A stretch of DNA of 64,000 bases from Snodgrassella alvi. GTDB taxonomy: Bacteria > Pseudomonadota > Gammaproteobacteria > Burkholderiales > Neisseriaceae. Where the stretch lies: contig NZ_MEIO01000026.1 of the NCBI RefSeq assembly GCF_002777745.1, positions 94,395-158,394 of the forward strand. Reading direction: 5' to 3'. Each line of letters starts with the position of its first letter. Within the stretch, counting starts at the first letter, position 1. Below the pieces are notes generated by a model that was given only the letters and a program-made list of their open reading frames with translations, made no database searches and was not told where the DNA came from. The position numbers and the translations under genes were made by a program. Shown here one piece after another: positions 27,580 through 38,196 of this stretch.

Positions 27580-29058
27580 ATGAAATATCGTGATTTACGT
27601 GAATTCATTAGCGTTCTTGAGCAGCGACAACAATTAAAACGAATTCACGTACCGGTATCTCCACATTTGGAGATAACCGAAATTGCTGACCGGGTATTAC
27701 ACAAGCAAGGACCGGCATTACTATTTGAGCAGCCTGTCAGTAAAACTGGAAAACCATATTGCTTTCCAGTTTTAGCTAATCTGTTTGGCACCCCTGAACG
27801 TGTAGCAATGGGTATGGGTGCAGATAGTACCAGCCAGTTACGGGAGATAGGCCAAACACTGGCTTACCTGAAAGAACCGGAGCCACCCAAAGGTATCAAA
27901 GATGCATTTTCCAAACTGCCATTACTCAAAGATTTATGGAGCATGGCGCCCCATATAGTAAAAAAGGCGCCGTGTCATGAAATTATTATTGAAGGTGATG
28001 CTGTTGATTTAACACAGTTACCTATTCAGAAATGCTGGCCAGAAGATGCAGCGCCACTAATTACGTGGGGATTGACCGTTACACGCGGACCGGAGAAAAA
28101 ACGCCAAAATCTGGGTATTTACCGACAGCAATTACTGGGTAAAAATAAACTCATTATGCGCTGGCTGGCTCATCGTGGTGGCGCACTGGATTTTCAGACA
28201 TTTAAACAGAAATACCCCAACAAACCTTACCCAGTATCGGTAGTACTGGGGTGTGATCCAGCAACTATACTGGGGGCAGTTACCCCTGTGCCAGATAGTC
28301 TGAGTGAATATCAGTTTGCCGGCTTATTACGTGGCGCACGTACCGAACTGGTTAAATGTATTGGCAATGATTTGCATGTTCCGGCCAGAGCAGAAATCGT
28401 ACTGGAAGGAGTTATCAAACCTGAAGAAATTGCGCTTGAAGGTCCGTATGGTGATCATACCGGTTATTATAATGAGCAGGATTATTTTCCTGTATTCACA
28501 GTAGAACGCATTACCATGCGTGAAAACGCTATCTACCACAGTACCTATACTGGTAAGCCACCAGATGAACCAGCAATATTGGGAGTAGCATTAAACGAAG
28601 TATTTATTCCACTGCTGCAAAAACAATTTCCTGAAATTGTTGATTTTTATCTGCCACCAGAAGGATGCTCCTATCGCATGGCTATTGTGAGTATGAAAAA
28701 ACAATATGCAGGCCATGCAAAAAGAATAATGATGGGTTGTTGGAGCTATCTGCGTCAATTCATGTATACCAAATACATCATTGTTGTAGATGATGATATC
28801 GATATACGGGATTGGAAAGAAGTTATCTGGGCTATTACCACCCGTATGGATCCAGTTCGAGATACAACCTTAATCGACCATACCCCAATTGATTATCTGG
28901 ATTTTGCCAGCCCTATTAGCGGGCTTGGCGGCAAAATGGGACTGGATGCAACTAACAAATGGTTGGGAGAAACAAGCCGCGAGTGGGGTAAAGTAATCCA
29001 CAAAGATGCAGCAACCATAGCCAAAGTTGATGCCTTATGGCAAGATTTAGGTTTATAA
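27580..29058 (+). CDS. ubiD: 4-hydroxy-3-polyprenylbenzoate decarboxylase UbiD
   Basis: A prenylated-FMN-dependent decarboxylase of about 492 residues acting in ubiquinone synthesis; it needs UbiX for its cofactor. Conserved features: [58 protein letters not shown], the glutamate-rich [18 protein letters not shown] segment, and C-terminal WVMPxxx-like [17 protein letters not shown]... (seen as [20 protein letters not shown]). The ATG at 27580 has GAAAGA ten bases upstream; an ATG at 27565 in frame is an alternative. Confidence 0.92.
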   Translation: MKYRDLREFISVLEQRQQLKRIHVPVSPHLEITEIADRVLHKQGPALLFEQPVSKTGKPYCFPVLANLFGTPERVAMGMGADSTSQLREIGQTLAYLKEPEPPKGIKDAFSKLPLLKDLWSMAPHIVKKAPCHEIIIEGDAVDLTQLPIQKCWPEDAAPLITWGLTVTRGPEKKRQNLGIYRQQLLGKNKLIMRWLAHRGGALDFQTFKQKYPNKPYPVSVVLGCDPATILGAVTPVPDSLSEYQFAGLLRGARTELVKCIGNDLHVPARAEIVLEGVIKPEEIALEGPYGDHTGYYNEQDYFPVFTVERITMRENAIYHSTYTGKPPDEPAILGVALNEVFIPLLQKQFPEIVDFYLPPEGCSYRMAIVSMKKQYAGHAKRIMMGCWSYLRQFMYTKYIIVVDDDIDIRDWKEVIWAITTRMDPVRDTTLIDHTPIDYLDFASPISGLGGKMGLDATNKWLGETSREWGKVIHKDAATIAKVDALWQDLGL

Positions 29059-29120
29059 ATTCATTTAGGCAATATGCAGCTTTCAGTTTTTCAGATTAAT
29101 AACCCACATACGGTACACAC

Positions 29121-30749
29121 ATGAATAGCAAATATATTAATCATGTCTATACCTTATGCCTGAATCTATGCATACTCTGCATGCTAAATGCATGTCAAAG
29201 CCTACCTTCACTGCAAGAGCGCAGTATCGAAATACACATAGCTGCCGATGTTCCTTCTTCCTTAGCTTACTCCAACGCTTCTTTGGTTGCACAGCATCCG
29301 GGATTATCTGGCCTTTATCCGTTAGACGATGGCCATGAAGCATTTGCGGCACGGATGGCTCTGATTCGCGCCGCAGAACATAGCTTAGACGTACAGTATT
29401 ACATCTGGCGCAATGACACATCCGGTCAGCTACTTTTTCATGAGCTTGTTTTAGCCGCTCAGCGTGGTGTACACGTACGTTTACTACTGGACGATAACAA
29501 TACCGTTGGTTTGGATAAAGTATTAACTGCCCTTAACCAAGAACCTAATATCGAAATACGTTTATTCAATCCCTTTATGCACCGCCACTGGAGAGCACTA
29601 AGTTACATAACAGATTTTGCCCGTTTAAACCGGCGCATGCACAATAAATCAATTACAGCAGATAATCAGGTAACGATACTCGGTGGACGTAATATCGGTG
29701 ATGAATATTTTGATATGGGCAAAGGCACACTTTTTGTTGATCTGGATATTCTTACCATAGGGTCTATCGTCAATCAGGTGTCCGATAATTTTGATCGCTA
29801 CTGGAACAGCGCTTCAGCCTATAATTTCAGTAGCATCGTTCATCGTCGAAACAAACTACAGGCTAGTATGCCAGTATTTAAGCGTCGCAGTTTCAACCAT
29901 TTGCGAGCAGATAGCTACGGTAATGCCTATAATCGTGACAACTTCATCAACCACTTACTGGATGGTTCTCTCAATTACCAGTGGGCACATCTGATTCTCG
30001 TAAGCGACAATCCGAACAAAGCTTTGCCTAAAAATAAATCAAATACTAACCAGCCAGCCGATAGTCTTTTAGTTGCACCAGATACAGCCCAATTACCAGT
30101 AATAAAATATGAAAAGGCGAGTTTAACCCTGAATGCACTTGCTGCTTCTGTTGTAGAACCACAAAAAGATTTACTAATTATCACACCATATTTTGTACCA
30201 ACACAAACAGGATTAGAATATTTATATAAACTCAGAGAAGAAGGAGTAAAAATACGTATCCTCACCAATTCTCTGGCTGCAACAGATGTACCTGCCGTAC
30301 ATTCTGGTTATGTGCACTATCGCACTCCCTTATTAAAAGAGGGTGTTGAAATTTATGAGCTTAAAAATCAAGGATTCTTAAAAGGGCCTCGCGATCGGGC
30401 TTTTACCGGTAATTCTGAGTCAAGCCTGCATGCAAAAACCTTTACCATAGACGGACAGCAACTTTACATTGGTTCCCTTAATTTTGACCCGCGTTCAGCC
30501 CGACTAAATACAGAAATGGGTGTAGTTATCCAATCACCCGAGATGGCACAATTTATGAATCAGGCCATCAATGAAGCATTGCCAGATGTTACCTATCAGG
30601 TAAAACTTTCAGCACAAGGTAAACTCGAATGGTTGAAAACTAACGACAAAAATCAAACCAAGGTTTATCATCATGAACCAGACACCAACCTCTGGCAGCG
30701 CATATGGGTTAAAGTGCTCTCGTGGCTACCTTTGGAAAGCTTACTTTAA
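29121..30749 (+). CDS. Phospholipase D-family cardiolipin synthase-like lipoprotein
   Basis: A 542-residue protein with a lipoprotein signal (LCILCMLNACQSL, lipobox Cys about 25) and two HKD motifs of the phospholipase D superfamily: RMHNKSITADNQVTILGGRN (about 175-195) and SLHAKTFTIDGQQLYIGSLN (about 437-456). Both catalytic His-Lys-Asp sets are intact. Proteins of this type condense phosphatidylglycerol or related lipids to cardiolipin; ClsC of E. coli is similar in length. Substrate here is inferred. Monocistronic. Confidence 0.82.
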   Translation: MNSKYINHVYTLCLNLCILCMLNACQSLPSLQERSIEIHIAADVPSSLAYSNASLVAQHPGLSGLYPLDDGHEAFAARMALIRAAEHSLDVQYYIWRNDTSGQLLFHELVLAAQRGVHVRLLLDDNNTVGLDKVLTALNQEPNIEIRLFNPFMHRHWRALSYITDFARLNRRMHNKSITADNQVTILGGRNIGDEYFDMGKGTLFVDLDILTIGSIVNQVSDNFDRYWNSASAYNFSSIVHRRNKLQASMPVFKRRSFNHLRADSYGNAYNRDNFINHLLDGSLNYQWAHLILVSDNPNKALPKNKSNTNQPADSLLVAPDTAQLPVIKYEKASLTLNALAASVVEPQKDLLIITPYFVPTQTGLEYLYKLREEGVKIRILTNSLAATDVPAVHSGYVHYRTPLLKEGVEIYELKNQGFLKGPRDRAFTGNSESSLHAKTFTIDGQQLYIGSLNFDPRSARLNTEMGVVIQSPEMAQFMNQAINEALPDVTYQVKLSAQGKLEWLKTNDKNQTKVYHHEPDTNLWQRIWVKVLSWLPLESLL

Positions 30750-30805
30750 AACAGTAAGCGAACTGCTTCTATCACAAAATCATACCACCTTAAAAGGTAC
30801 AGCTA

Positions 30806-31378
30806 ATGCTGCTATTCATTGATAATTACGATAGTTTCACCTACAACATAGTACAATACCTTGGCCAGTTAGGCGAAGAGATAACCGTTAAAAACAATGA
30901 TGAAATTACCTTGGAAGATATAACTGTTCTGGCACCAGAAAGCATTGTAATCGGTCCCGGTCCTTGCACCCCCAAAGAAGCAGGTATCTCAGTAGCCACC
31001 ATTAACCATTTTGGTGGCAAAATACCTATTTTAGGAATTTGTCTGGGGCATCAGAGTATTGGGTATGCTTTCAGTGGCAATATAGTACGCGCTAAAAATG
31101 TTATGCATGGTAAAATTTCTCCTGTTTACCATCATAATAACTCTCTGTTCTCCAACTTACCTAATCCCGTAAATTGTACCAGATACCATAGTCTGGTTAT
31201 CGAAAAAGAAACATTACCTGAGTGTCTCGAAATTACCGCATGGACTGATGATAATGAAATCATGGGAATCAGACACAAAGCTCTGCCCATTGAAGGAGTT
31301 CAGTTTCATCCTGAAGGATTACTCACCGAAAACGGCTACAAGATGTTGCATAATTTTCTGCAACAATACCAAAAGTGA
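30806..31378 (+). CDS. trpG: Anthranilate (or aminodeoxychorismate) synthase component II
   Basis: A 190-residue class I glutamine amidotransferase. Start [21 protein letters not shown], oxyanion loop [11 protein letters not shown], nucleophile [13 protein letters not shown] (Cys about 80) and catalytic [13 protein letters not shown] (His about 170). It supplies ammonia to TrpE or PabB. Placement 51 bases upstream of trpD favours the tryptophan role; dual use with PabB is possible since trpE is not nearby. Confidence 0.88.
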   Translation: MLLFIDNYDSFTYNIVQYLGQLGEEITVKNNDEITLEDITVLAPESIVIGPGPCTPKEAGISVATINHFGGKIPILGICLGHQSIGYAFSGNIVRAKNVMHGKISPVYHHNNSLFSNLPNPVNCTRYHSLVIEKETLPECLEITAWTDDNEIMGIRHKALPIEGVQFHPEGLLTENGYKMLHNFLQQYQK

Positions 31379-31429
31379 GAGCAGTAATAAAGCCGTTTAA
31401 CATACTAGTTACTTTTAGAAAGAATCAAT

Positions 31430-32464
31430 ATGATTACGCCGCAGCAGGCACTTAACCGTCTTCTGGACAACAACGAATTATTCTATGATGAAATGACTGA
31501 TTTAATGCGCCAGATAATGAATGGAGAAGTGGCGCCGGAAGTAATTGCCGCCATTCTTATCGGTTTGCGTATCAAAGTAGAAAGTGTATCGGAAATTGCA
31601 GCAGCAGCTACAGTAATGCGCGAGTTTTCAACAAAAGTTCCGGTGCTGAAGCGTGAACATCTGGTTGATATTGTTGGCACCGGTGGTGACAATGCACATA
31701 CATTTAATATCTCCACTACCAGCATGTTTGTGGTGGCCGCTGCGGGAGCCAAAGTAGCAAAACATGGCGGACGTTCAGTATCTTCATCCAGTGGTTCCGC
31801 TGACATAATTGAGGCGATGGGCGCAGCACTTGAACTAACTCCAGAACAAGTAGGCAAGTGTATTGATGAATTAGGAGTTGGATTCATGTACGCACCAAAT
31901 CACCACAACAGCATGCGCTACGTAGCTCCAGTACGCAGAGCATTAGGTGTACGTACTGTATTTAATATACTTGGACCACTCACCAATCCGGCAGTAGCTT
32001 CCAATCAGGTATTAGGTGTATTTCATATCGATTTAGTAGGAATTTTATCACGGGTATTAAAACAGCTTGGAAGCAAACATGTTTTAGTAGTACATGGCAG
32101 TGACGGTCTGGATGAAATTACGCTCACTGGTACAACCCGTGTTGCTGAACTAAAAAATGGTACCATAATGGAATATGATATTCATCCAGCACAATTTGAT
32201 ATGCCTGTTATTGATGATTTGAAACCCATAAAAGTCGCCAACAGTGAAGAATCGCTACATATTATGAATGCTGTATTAGGAGGTGAAAAGGGTCCTTGCC
32301 GCAATATAGTTATACTTAATGCAGCGGCAGCAATTTACGCTGCAGACATTGCATCTTCATTGGAAGAGGGTGTAGATTTAGCCATAAAAGCCATTGATTC
32401 AGGCAAGGCTAAAGCCAAACAGACCGAATTTATCCAGAAAACACAACAATTTGCTATGCAATAA
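31430..32464 (+). CDS. trpD: Anthranilate phosphoribosyltransferase
   Basis: A 344-residue enzyme that joins anthranilate to PRPP. Motifs: [19 protein letters not shown] (PRPP-binding glycine loop, about 80-98), [20 protein letters not shown] (about 108-127) and [11 protein letters not shown] (about 178). RBS AAAGAA is moderate. Cotranscribed with trpG. Confidence 0.93.
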   Translation: MITPQQALNRLLDNNELFYDEMTDLMRQIMNGEVAPEVIAAILIGLRIKVESVSEIAAAATVMREFSTKVPVLKREHLVDIVGTGGDNAHTFNISTTSMFVVAAAGAKVAKHGGRSVSSSSGSADIIEAMGAALELTPEQVGKCIDELGVGFMYAPNHHNSMRYVAPVRRALGVRTVFNILGPLTNPAVASNQVLGVFHIDLVGILSRVLKQLGSKHVLVVHGSDGLDEITLTGTTRVAELKNGTIMEYDIHPAQFDMPVIDDLKPIKVANSEESLHIMNAVLGGEKGPCRNIVILNAAAAIYAADIASSLEEGVDLAIKAIDSGKAKAKQTEFIQKTQQFAMQ

Positions 32465-32567
32465 AATATTTTAAGCCAAAGAATTGGTACTTACAATTAA
32501 TCTAGATAGGCCAGATTAATTGGAACTCTCCATTACAGCCACTAATCGTTTACAATAATGGCTATAA

Positions 32568-33881
<1,314 letters not shown>

Positions 33882-33933
33882 AATGTGCTCCAGAACATAA
33901 AAATTGAACTTTAATAAATCTTTAAAAGGCAGA

Positions 33934-33976
33934 GAAGGGCAATTTATCTAAATCACAGTAATAGATATTGCCCTTC
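33934..33976 (+). terminator. Long hairpin between serS and tRNA-Lys
   Basis: GAAGGGCAAT (33934-33943) pairs with ATTGCCCTTC (33967-33976), and ATCTA with TAGAT further in, around an 11-base loop. There is no T-run after it, so it is either a Rho-assisted terminator for serS or an mRNA end-stabilising structure. Confidence 0.45.
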
Positions 33977-34012
33977 AATGTAAAGACGCGTACAATCACA
34001 GCTATTAAAGTT

Positions 34013-34088
34013 GGGTCGTTAGCTCAGTTGGCAGAGCAGTGGACTCTTAATCCATTTGTCCAGGGTTCGATCCCCTGACGACCCACCA
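34013..34088 (+). tRNA. tRNA-Lys (anticodon CTT), CCA encoded
   Basis: A complete cloverleaf: acceptor GGGTCGT/ACGACCC, D-arm GCTC...GAGC, anticodon stem GTGGA/TCCAT with loop CTCTTAA (anticodon CTT), T-arm CAGGG-TTCGATC-CCCTG, discriminator A and encoded CCA. The prophage integrase gene starts eight bases beyond its 3' end on the opposite strand, so this tRNA is the likely integration target; the phage must restore the tRNA 3' part. Confidence 0.95.
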
Positions 34089-34090
34089 CT
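34060..34090. other. Putative prophage attachment site (attL) in tRNA-Lys 3' end
   Basis: The tRNA T-arm and acceptor end (from about 34060) lie directly against the integrase gene. Tyrosine recombinases of this type commonly recombine at a tRNA 3' end and leave a duplicate of it at the far end of the prophage. The far copy is outside the window, so the exact core cannot be defined. Confidence 0.55.
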
Positions 34091-34095
34091 GATTA

Positions 34096-35169
34096 TCACA
34101 TTATATTCAATACCTTATCTAACCCTTTTGATGTTAATGAATAGTCCATCGGTTCGCCGGTTTTGACATTTTTTTGACATGTGTCTGTCATGAGGTTGTC
34201 AATCTTTGCTGCTTGCATGTGCAAATTTTCATTGTCCAGATGAGCGTACTTTTGCACCATTTCTAACGATTGCCAGCCTCCCATTTCTTTTAGTTCATAT
34301 AGCGATACCCCATTCTGTACCAACCAGCTAGCCCATGTATGGCGTAAATCATGCCAGCGGAAGTCAGTAATCTGCGCTTTGTCTAAAGCTTTGTACCATA
34401 ATTTGTAATTCAGCCTTAATACAGGTTTGTGTTTGGTGTTTAAAAAAACATATTTCGGATGCTTTCCTAACTGATGTACTAATACCCCCATCGCCGTATC
34501 GTTCAATGCTAAATCAAACGGCTCCCCCGACTTCATCTCGTCCGGGTAGTATTGGCACGTTCGTCTGAGAAAATCTATCTGATCCCATTTCAAACTAAAT
34601 ATATTGTGCTGCCTGAGCCCCGTCGCTAAATTGAATCTTGCCATCAGTGCCATGTAAGGCGGCAAGCAATTCAATAATCTGGTAGCTTCTTCCGGCCTTA
34701 GCCAGCGAACACGCTTCTTCGCTTCCTTGAATTGCTTAAAATAAACTTGTTCATCTAACATGTCCCATTCACGTACACAGGCATTTAAAATCGCTCTGAT
34801 CAACGACAAATACCTGTTTTTAGTGCTTTTAGAACAATCTTTTTCATTGATTATCGACATAATCATGTTTCTGTTTATTTCATGTAAATATACTCCGCGT
34901 AGTTGCTGTAAATTCCTCAGCCGACTTATATCAGTGTCAATACTCTTCTTTACTCCCTCCTTTTCATCTAGCCATCTAAGCGCAGCATCGTCCCATAAAT
35001 ACTTGGGCTTATCGCCTAGCCGTTCTTGTCGCCATAGTTCGTGCTTGAATTTATCGTGGTATTCCTCCGCAAGTTTTTCATTTTTGGTTTTAGTCGAGCG
35101 TCTAATTCTTTTTCCACTTTCTGTTTGGATATCAATGTACCAGACGCCATTGGGGTGCTTAAACAACAT
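34096..35169 (-). CDS. int: Prophage tyrosine integrase
   Basis: A 357-residue site-specific recombinase. The catalytic set is present: Arg in LATGLRQHNIFSLKW (about 195), His-x-x-Arg in RWHDLRHTWASWL (about 275), and the C-terminal GGWQSLEMVQKYAHL with the active Tyr (about 310). The N-terminal ~60 residues are a beta-sheet arm-binding domain (WYIDIQTESGKRIRRSTKTK) and the next ~90 a core-binding SAM-like domain. It lies against the tRNA-Lys attachment site. Its start overlaps the 3' part of the upstream excisionase-like frame. Confidence 0.93.
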   Translation of the reverse strand: MLFKHPNGVWYIDIQTESGKRIRRSTKTKNEKLAEEYHDKFKHELWRQERLGDKPKYLWDDAALRWLDEKEGVKKSIDTDISRLRNLQQLRGVYLHEINRNMIMSIINEKDCSKSTKNRYLSLIRAILNACVREWDMLDEQVYFKQFKEAKKRVRWLRPEEATRLLNCLPPYMALMARFNLATGLRQHNIFSLKWDQIDFLRRTCQYYPDEMKSGEPFDLALNDTAMGVLVHQLGKHPKYVFLNTKHKPVLRLNYKLWYKALDKAQITDFRWHDLRHTWASWLVQNGVSLYELKEMGGWQSLEMVQKYAHLDNENLHMQAAKIDNLMTDTCQKNVKTGEPMDYSLTSKGLDKVLNIM

Positions 35170-35372
35170 GTTTGGTTCCTATCATTCCGAACCGCCTGCG
35201 CGGTCAATTCTTCTTTATTGCTAATGTATTCGTCAAGGCGTGCTCTTCTAATAACATAGCCTTTGCCAATTTTGGCTGCTGCCAGTTCTCCATTTTGGAT
35301 AGCATCCCTGATGGTTTGCACTCCGCATTTGCAGTATTTGGCGGCCGTTTCGCATGTGAATGTTTCTTCCAT
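35016..35372 (-). CDS. Excisionase-like helix-turn-helix protein
   Basis: From the ATG at 35372 the product begins MEETFTCETAAKYCKCGVQ and continues TIRDAIQNGELAAAKIGKGY, a winged-helix (HTH_17, Xis/MerR-like) DNA-binding domain of about 55 residues. The remaining ~60 residues overlap the first 154 bases of int in another frame and look like a read-through tail. Such small proteins direct excision and repress int. The upstream in-frame start at 35459 passes through a terminator hairpin (35429-35453) and is rejected. Confidence 0.65.
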   Translation of the reverse strand: MEETFTCETAAKYCKCGVQTIRDAIQNGELAAAKIGKGYVIRRARLDEYISNKEELTAQAVRNDRNQTCCLSTPMASGTLISKQKVEKELDARLKPKMKNLRRNTTINSSTNYGDKNG

Positions 35373-35428
35373 CTGATTTTGCTCATATAAAAACCGGTTG
35401 CCGGCATGGGTTGTGACATTGGTGTTAA

Positions 35429-35453
35429 TAAAAAAGCCAGCTAATGCTGGCTT
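35429..35453 (-). terminator. Terminator after the antirepressor gene
   Basis: On the minus strand AGCCAGC-ATTA-GCTGGCT is followed by TTTTTTATT. It ends the leftward antirepressor transcript and lies just upstream of the excisionase-like gene. Confidence 0.85.
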
Positions 35454-35468
35454 AAACATGTTACAGAA

Positions 35469-36236
35469 TCAAATAATAAACTTAGAATGTAACTCTTCAA
35501 TGGGTGCATCTAATCTTGAATTGCTGCACTCACCGTCTATTACTCTCATACGTTTTGCTAATTCCAGTAAATATTCAGCTTGTTGCTTTGTTTGCATCCG
35601 TAGTTTTTTAAACACATCCGCATTGATACAGTTGTAACCATTTATATTTTCAACATGGGTAACAGTGTTGTTTTTAACTATTACTAACCAGCGTCCATTC
35701 TGATTCAGATTTGGCAATGCTGGTTGTTTATCCGAAGCTTCCAGAAAAAGCATCGCATCATCAAAATCTTTAGCCAGAATGTCCTGATAACGCGGTACGT
35801 TGAACTTGGCATAAAGGCTTTTATATACAGCGAAAAATCTTCTATGTGTTTTAGCTGCATTAGCATGAACAGCTTCTTTAATTTGGTACTGCTGTTCTGT
35901 AGTAAGAGTAAGAGAGTAGCTGCCAGTTTTGCGGATGGATGGTAGAACTTGTTCAAATACCCAATTCTGAAAATCTACAGCTTCTTTTTTATTGCTACGA
36001 AAGATAACCCTATATAAGTTAGCTTCATCAATAAAAGTCAGCTCCTGTTTACCACCATTAGTGAGGGTGTAGATTTTTTCTACTCCCTTGGGGTTTAGTT
36101 GTTTACTGGCTAAATCTCTATGATTTTTAATATTCAAAGCATCAGCAACATCAGCCAAGCAAAATAACGGCTCATTGTTTTTAAGTTCGATGCGTATGTT
36201 GGAATTCTTGAACTGATATGCAATTAGATTAGACAT
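35469..36236 (-). CDS. BRO-family phage antirepressor
   Basis: A 255-residue protein with an N-terminal BRO domain: FKNSNIRIELKNNEPLFCLA, DVADALNIKN, then LTFIDEANLYRVIFRSNKKE and AVDFQNWVFEQVLPSIRKTG (about residues 1-105). The middle (about 110-180, TTEQQYQIKEAVHANAAKTH) resembles the ORF6C-type C-terminal domain of phage antirepressors. Such proteins inactivate the CI-type repressor or steer induction. RBS is TAGGAG six bases upstream. The leader region of about 220 bases holds an ash-like, structured sequence, which suggests RNA-level control as in other phage antirepressor loci. Confidence 0.8.
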   Translation of the reverse strand: MSNLIAYQFKNSNIRIELKNNEPLFCLADVADALNIKNHRDLASKQLNPKGVEKIYTLTNGGKQELTFIDEANLYRVIFRSNKKEAVDFQNWVFEQVLPSIRKTGSYSLTLTTEQQYQIKEAVHANAAKTHRRFFAVYKSLYAKFNVPRYQDILAKDFDDAMLFLEASDKQPALPNLNQNGRWLVIVKNNTVTHVENINGYNCINADVFKKLRMQTKQQAEYLLELAKRMRVIDGECSNSRLDAPIEELHSKFII

Positions 36237-36239
36237 TTT

Positions 36240-36470
36240 AGTCTCCTAGTTTGTTTTAAATCCATGTGTTCAGCATGGGGTGTCGGGTGCTTGAACACTG
36301 CAAACTAGAACAGCCTGTAACTTTCCCTTACGGTATTGTATAGTTACACGCCACCCGACATAAAACCGGAGACAAAAAAATCCGCTTAGCTATCGGGTGC
36401 GGTTACCGCTAGTTTATAAGTGTGTTCAGCACTTAAGGTTATAATAACCGCTTTAATCATCGTTTTCAAC
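36240..36470 (-). promoter_or_regulatory. Structured ash-like leader of the antirepressor gene
   Basis: On the minus strand two stem-loops carry the identical seven-base loop CTGAACA: stem AAGTG/CACTT around 36425-36441 and stem CCATG/CATGG around 36263-36279. The first is enclosed by GCGGTTA/TAACCGC (36399-36451). A wider inverted repeat, TGTCGGGTG/CACCCGACA (about 36281 and 36352), encloses GTAACT/AGTTAC. A T7 run (36375-36381) follows a short CCGC/GCGG stem. The pattern and the encoded mini-peptide resemble the ash or icd loci of P4- and P1-like phages, where antisense RNA controls an antirepressor; that role is inferred. Confidence 0.5.
36386..36460 (-). CDS. 24-residue ash-like leader peptide
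   Basis: ATG at 36460 with TTAGGAG nine bases upstream opens a 24-codon frame, MIKAVIITLSAEHTYKLAVT then APDS. The SAEHTYKLAVTAPDS core resembles the N-terminus of phage ash-type proteins, but the frame stops where those continue. The same bases form a stem-loop (36399-36451), so conservation may be for RNA structure and not for the peptide. No known function. Confidence 0.45.
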   Translation of the reverse strand: MIKAVIITLSAEHTYKLAVTAPDS

Positions 36471-36475
36471 TCCTA

Positions 36476-36498
36476 ATAAAAAAGCCACATAAGTGGCC
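36476..36498 (-). terminator. Terminator upstream of the ash-like leader
   Basis: On the minus strand GCCACTTATGTGGC is followed by TTTTTTATTAGGAG; the T-run runs directly into the ribosome-binding site of the 24-codon frame. Confidence 0.75.
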
Positions 36499-36588
36499 AG
36501 CAGTGCAATTTTTTCATGATGATATTTGTATTTAAAAAAGGGGGAAGTTTATTCCCCCGCTTGATTTTCAAAAAATGCCAAATTTAAC

Positions 36589-36972
36589 TTAGCTTGAGGT
36601 GCTGTCACGGTTAATTCCTATCAGTTCCATTATCGTCGGGTGCATATAACCAATACAGCCATTAATCCCGCCTAATAGTGCTGTTAGTGTGCTGGTAAAT
36701 CTCAAAAAGTCCTCCTGGCTTAGCGCCTTAGTGATATTATTATCTCTATAGCTGTCAACTAATTTAGATAATGTTTCCATAATAAACGTTGTTGTATCTA
36801 ACACATGAAAACAATATTCACTAAGATATCCTAAATCTTTTCTGCTTATCCGTTCTAGTGTTTCATCTGGACTCTCATCAATATCCTGTATGATGGCAAG
36901 CAACTCGGCGTTATCTATTAAACTGGCTATTGCATCATGGTAGCGGACGCGAAATTTGTTTTCTACTTGCAT
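36589..36972 (-). CDS. Hypothetical phage protein (127 aa)
   Basis: A soluble acidic, mostly helical protein. No membrane segment, cysteine cluster or known motif is visible. The C-terminal part, FTSTLTALLGGINGCIGYMH, is mildly hydrophobic. A good RBS (AGGAG, nine bases before the ATG) supports translation. It sits in the leftward early operon upstream of the antirepressor leader. Function unknown. Confidence 0.6.
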   Translation of the reverse strand: MQVENKFRVRYHDAIASLIDNAELLAIIQDIDESPDETLERISRKDLGYLSEYCFHVLDTTTFIMETLSKLVDSYRDNNITKALSQEDFLRFTSTLTALLGGINGCIGYMHPTIMELIGINRDSTSS

Positions 36973-37053
36973 TGCTATTTACTCCTGTTATCAATAGATT
37001 AGGTTTGATGGTTATGGTATCAATTGGATTGTGCAATCCAATAAATAAAGCAA

Positions 37054-37338
37054 TCATTTGATACTATTGCTATTAAATCCTTTGTTTTTTTGCTGGGGTG
37101 TATTGCGTTTTGATATACATTCCAGCCAGTGGCGTCTGATAATGGTTCGGGCATTTCTTAGATGTCCCACGCCGTAATGTTTCTCGGTATTTCTTAAGAG
37201 TGATTGGGTGGGAATGATTACCTCATACAGTAATATGCCATATCTAACGACCAGTGCGCCTGTTGGTCTATGCTGCCAGCAAATACGGTTGCCATAAGGA
37301 TGATTCTTTAGTTCATGCAGATGTATTTTAGGTTTCAT
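37054..37338 (-). CDS. Hypothetical phage protein (94 aa)
   Basis: A basic protein rich in His and Arg (HLHELKNHPYGNRICWQHRP near the start, NARTIIRRHWLECISKR near the end). RBS AAAGGAG lies five bases upstream of the ATG. The net positive charge could suit nucleic-acid binding, but no fold is recognisable. It lies in the leftward early operon directly after a terminator (37368-37397). Confidence 0.55.
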   Translation of the reverse strand: MKPKIHLHELKNHPYGNRICWQHRPTGALVVRYGILLYEVIIPTQSLLRNTEKHYGVGHLRNARTIIRRHWLECISKRNTPQQKNKGFNSNSIK

Positions 37339-37367
37339 GATTAACTCCTTTAGTTTTATTTAAATTT

Positions 37368-37397
37368 AAAAACTAAAGCCCGCTGGTTGGCGGGCTT
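37368..37397 (-). terminator. Terminator in leftward early operon
   Basis: On the minus strand GCCCGC-CAACCA-GCGGGC is followed by TTTAGTTTTTAAA. It lies between the 255-residue membrane protein gene and the 94-residue gene. Confidence 0.85.
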
Positions 37398-37399
37398 GG

Positions 37400-38167
37400 C
37401 TATTTAGGTCTAGGAATTTCGGATAGAAGCATATAGTGGGTAACATGAATATTCGGATCACCCTCGTAATCCTCCCATATTTTTATCCCGGGTTGATAGT
37501 AAGCTAAATCAACCCCGTGTATACCCTCTCCACAGGTAAGATAAAAGTCTTTTCTATCTGGCAATCCATCTTTTTCAACGCTTTTCCAGTTGAGAAAATT
37601 ATCCATTGCATTGTTATCCTTAACCATGTCCAATGACGCTGATCTTATTTGACCTCTAAGCATTTCTGAAAATTCATACTCTATTCTTTCTCCTATAAAC
37701 AATAGGATTAACTGTTCTTTTACGCTTAGATTCCTTGATACTTCTGCATAACCGTTTGCTGGTGTCATCCCTAACATCGCTAAGGCAGCTAGCTGAGCTG
37801 GGTAGGCTAAAGCACCTACTTCATCAGTGTCCTTTAAATCTAGTTCTGAAAATTTATCCTTAATCTCCTCAATATCATAATCATCAAAATGCAAATATAG
37901 CGATTTATACTTATGATAAATTGCTTTTGCTGATTGAGATTTGACTCCGGCTTTGATGGTTAATTGAAAAAACACAACGATAGTAATTATGAGGCCGGAT
38001 ATTATTGCGCTACACAATCCAGCTACCGTGCAAATAGCCACGAGCATCAAAATAAGCGCAGCCAACTTATCTAGTCGACCGAAAAACTTATACATAAATT
38101 TTTCATACCAAAATGAATAGGCAATCGAAAATTTTAAGTGTTGCGCCGTTTGTTCCCTGTTATCCAT
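37400..38167 (-). CDS. Two-span membrane protein of the early prophage region
   Basis: About 255 residues. Two adjacent hydrophobic stretches (about residues 35-75, LDKLAALILMLVAICTVAGL and SAIISGLIITIVVFFQLTI) are followed by a long cytoplasmic, charged helical domain. This layout resembles SLATT-type membrane effectors and phage superinfection-exclusion proteins, but I cannot assign it. The start is the ATG at 38167, which has GGAGG seven bases upstream; the ATG at 38182 overlaps that site. First gene behind the candidate regulatory RNA, so likely made early or in the lysogen if the terminator is bypassed. Confidence 0.6.
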   Translation of the reverse strand: MDNREQTAQHLKFSIAYSFWYEKFMYKFFGRLDKLAALILMLVAICTVAGLCSAIISGLIITIVVFFQLTIKAGVKSQSAKAIYHKYKSLYLHFDDYDIEEIKDKFSELDLKDTDEVGALAYPAQLAALAMLGMTPANGYAEVSRNLSVKEQLILLFIGERIEYEFSEMLRGQIRSASLDMVKDNNAMDNFLNWKSVEKDGLPDRKDFYLTCGEGIHGVDLAYYQPGIKIWEDYEGDPNIHVTHYMLLSEIPRPK

Positions 38168-38196
38168 GCGTATTACCTCCATTTGTTATCAAGCTC

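Noticed and set aside
31483..31887. 134-codon minus-strand frame inside trpD
   Set aside because: Fully antisense to a clear enzyme gene, Ser/Ala/Thr-rich composition typical of a shadow frame, no RBS.
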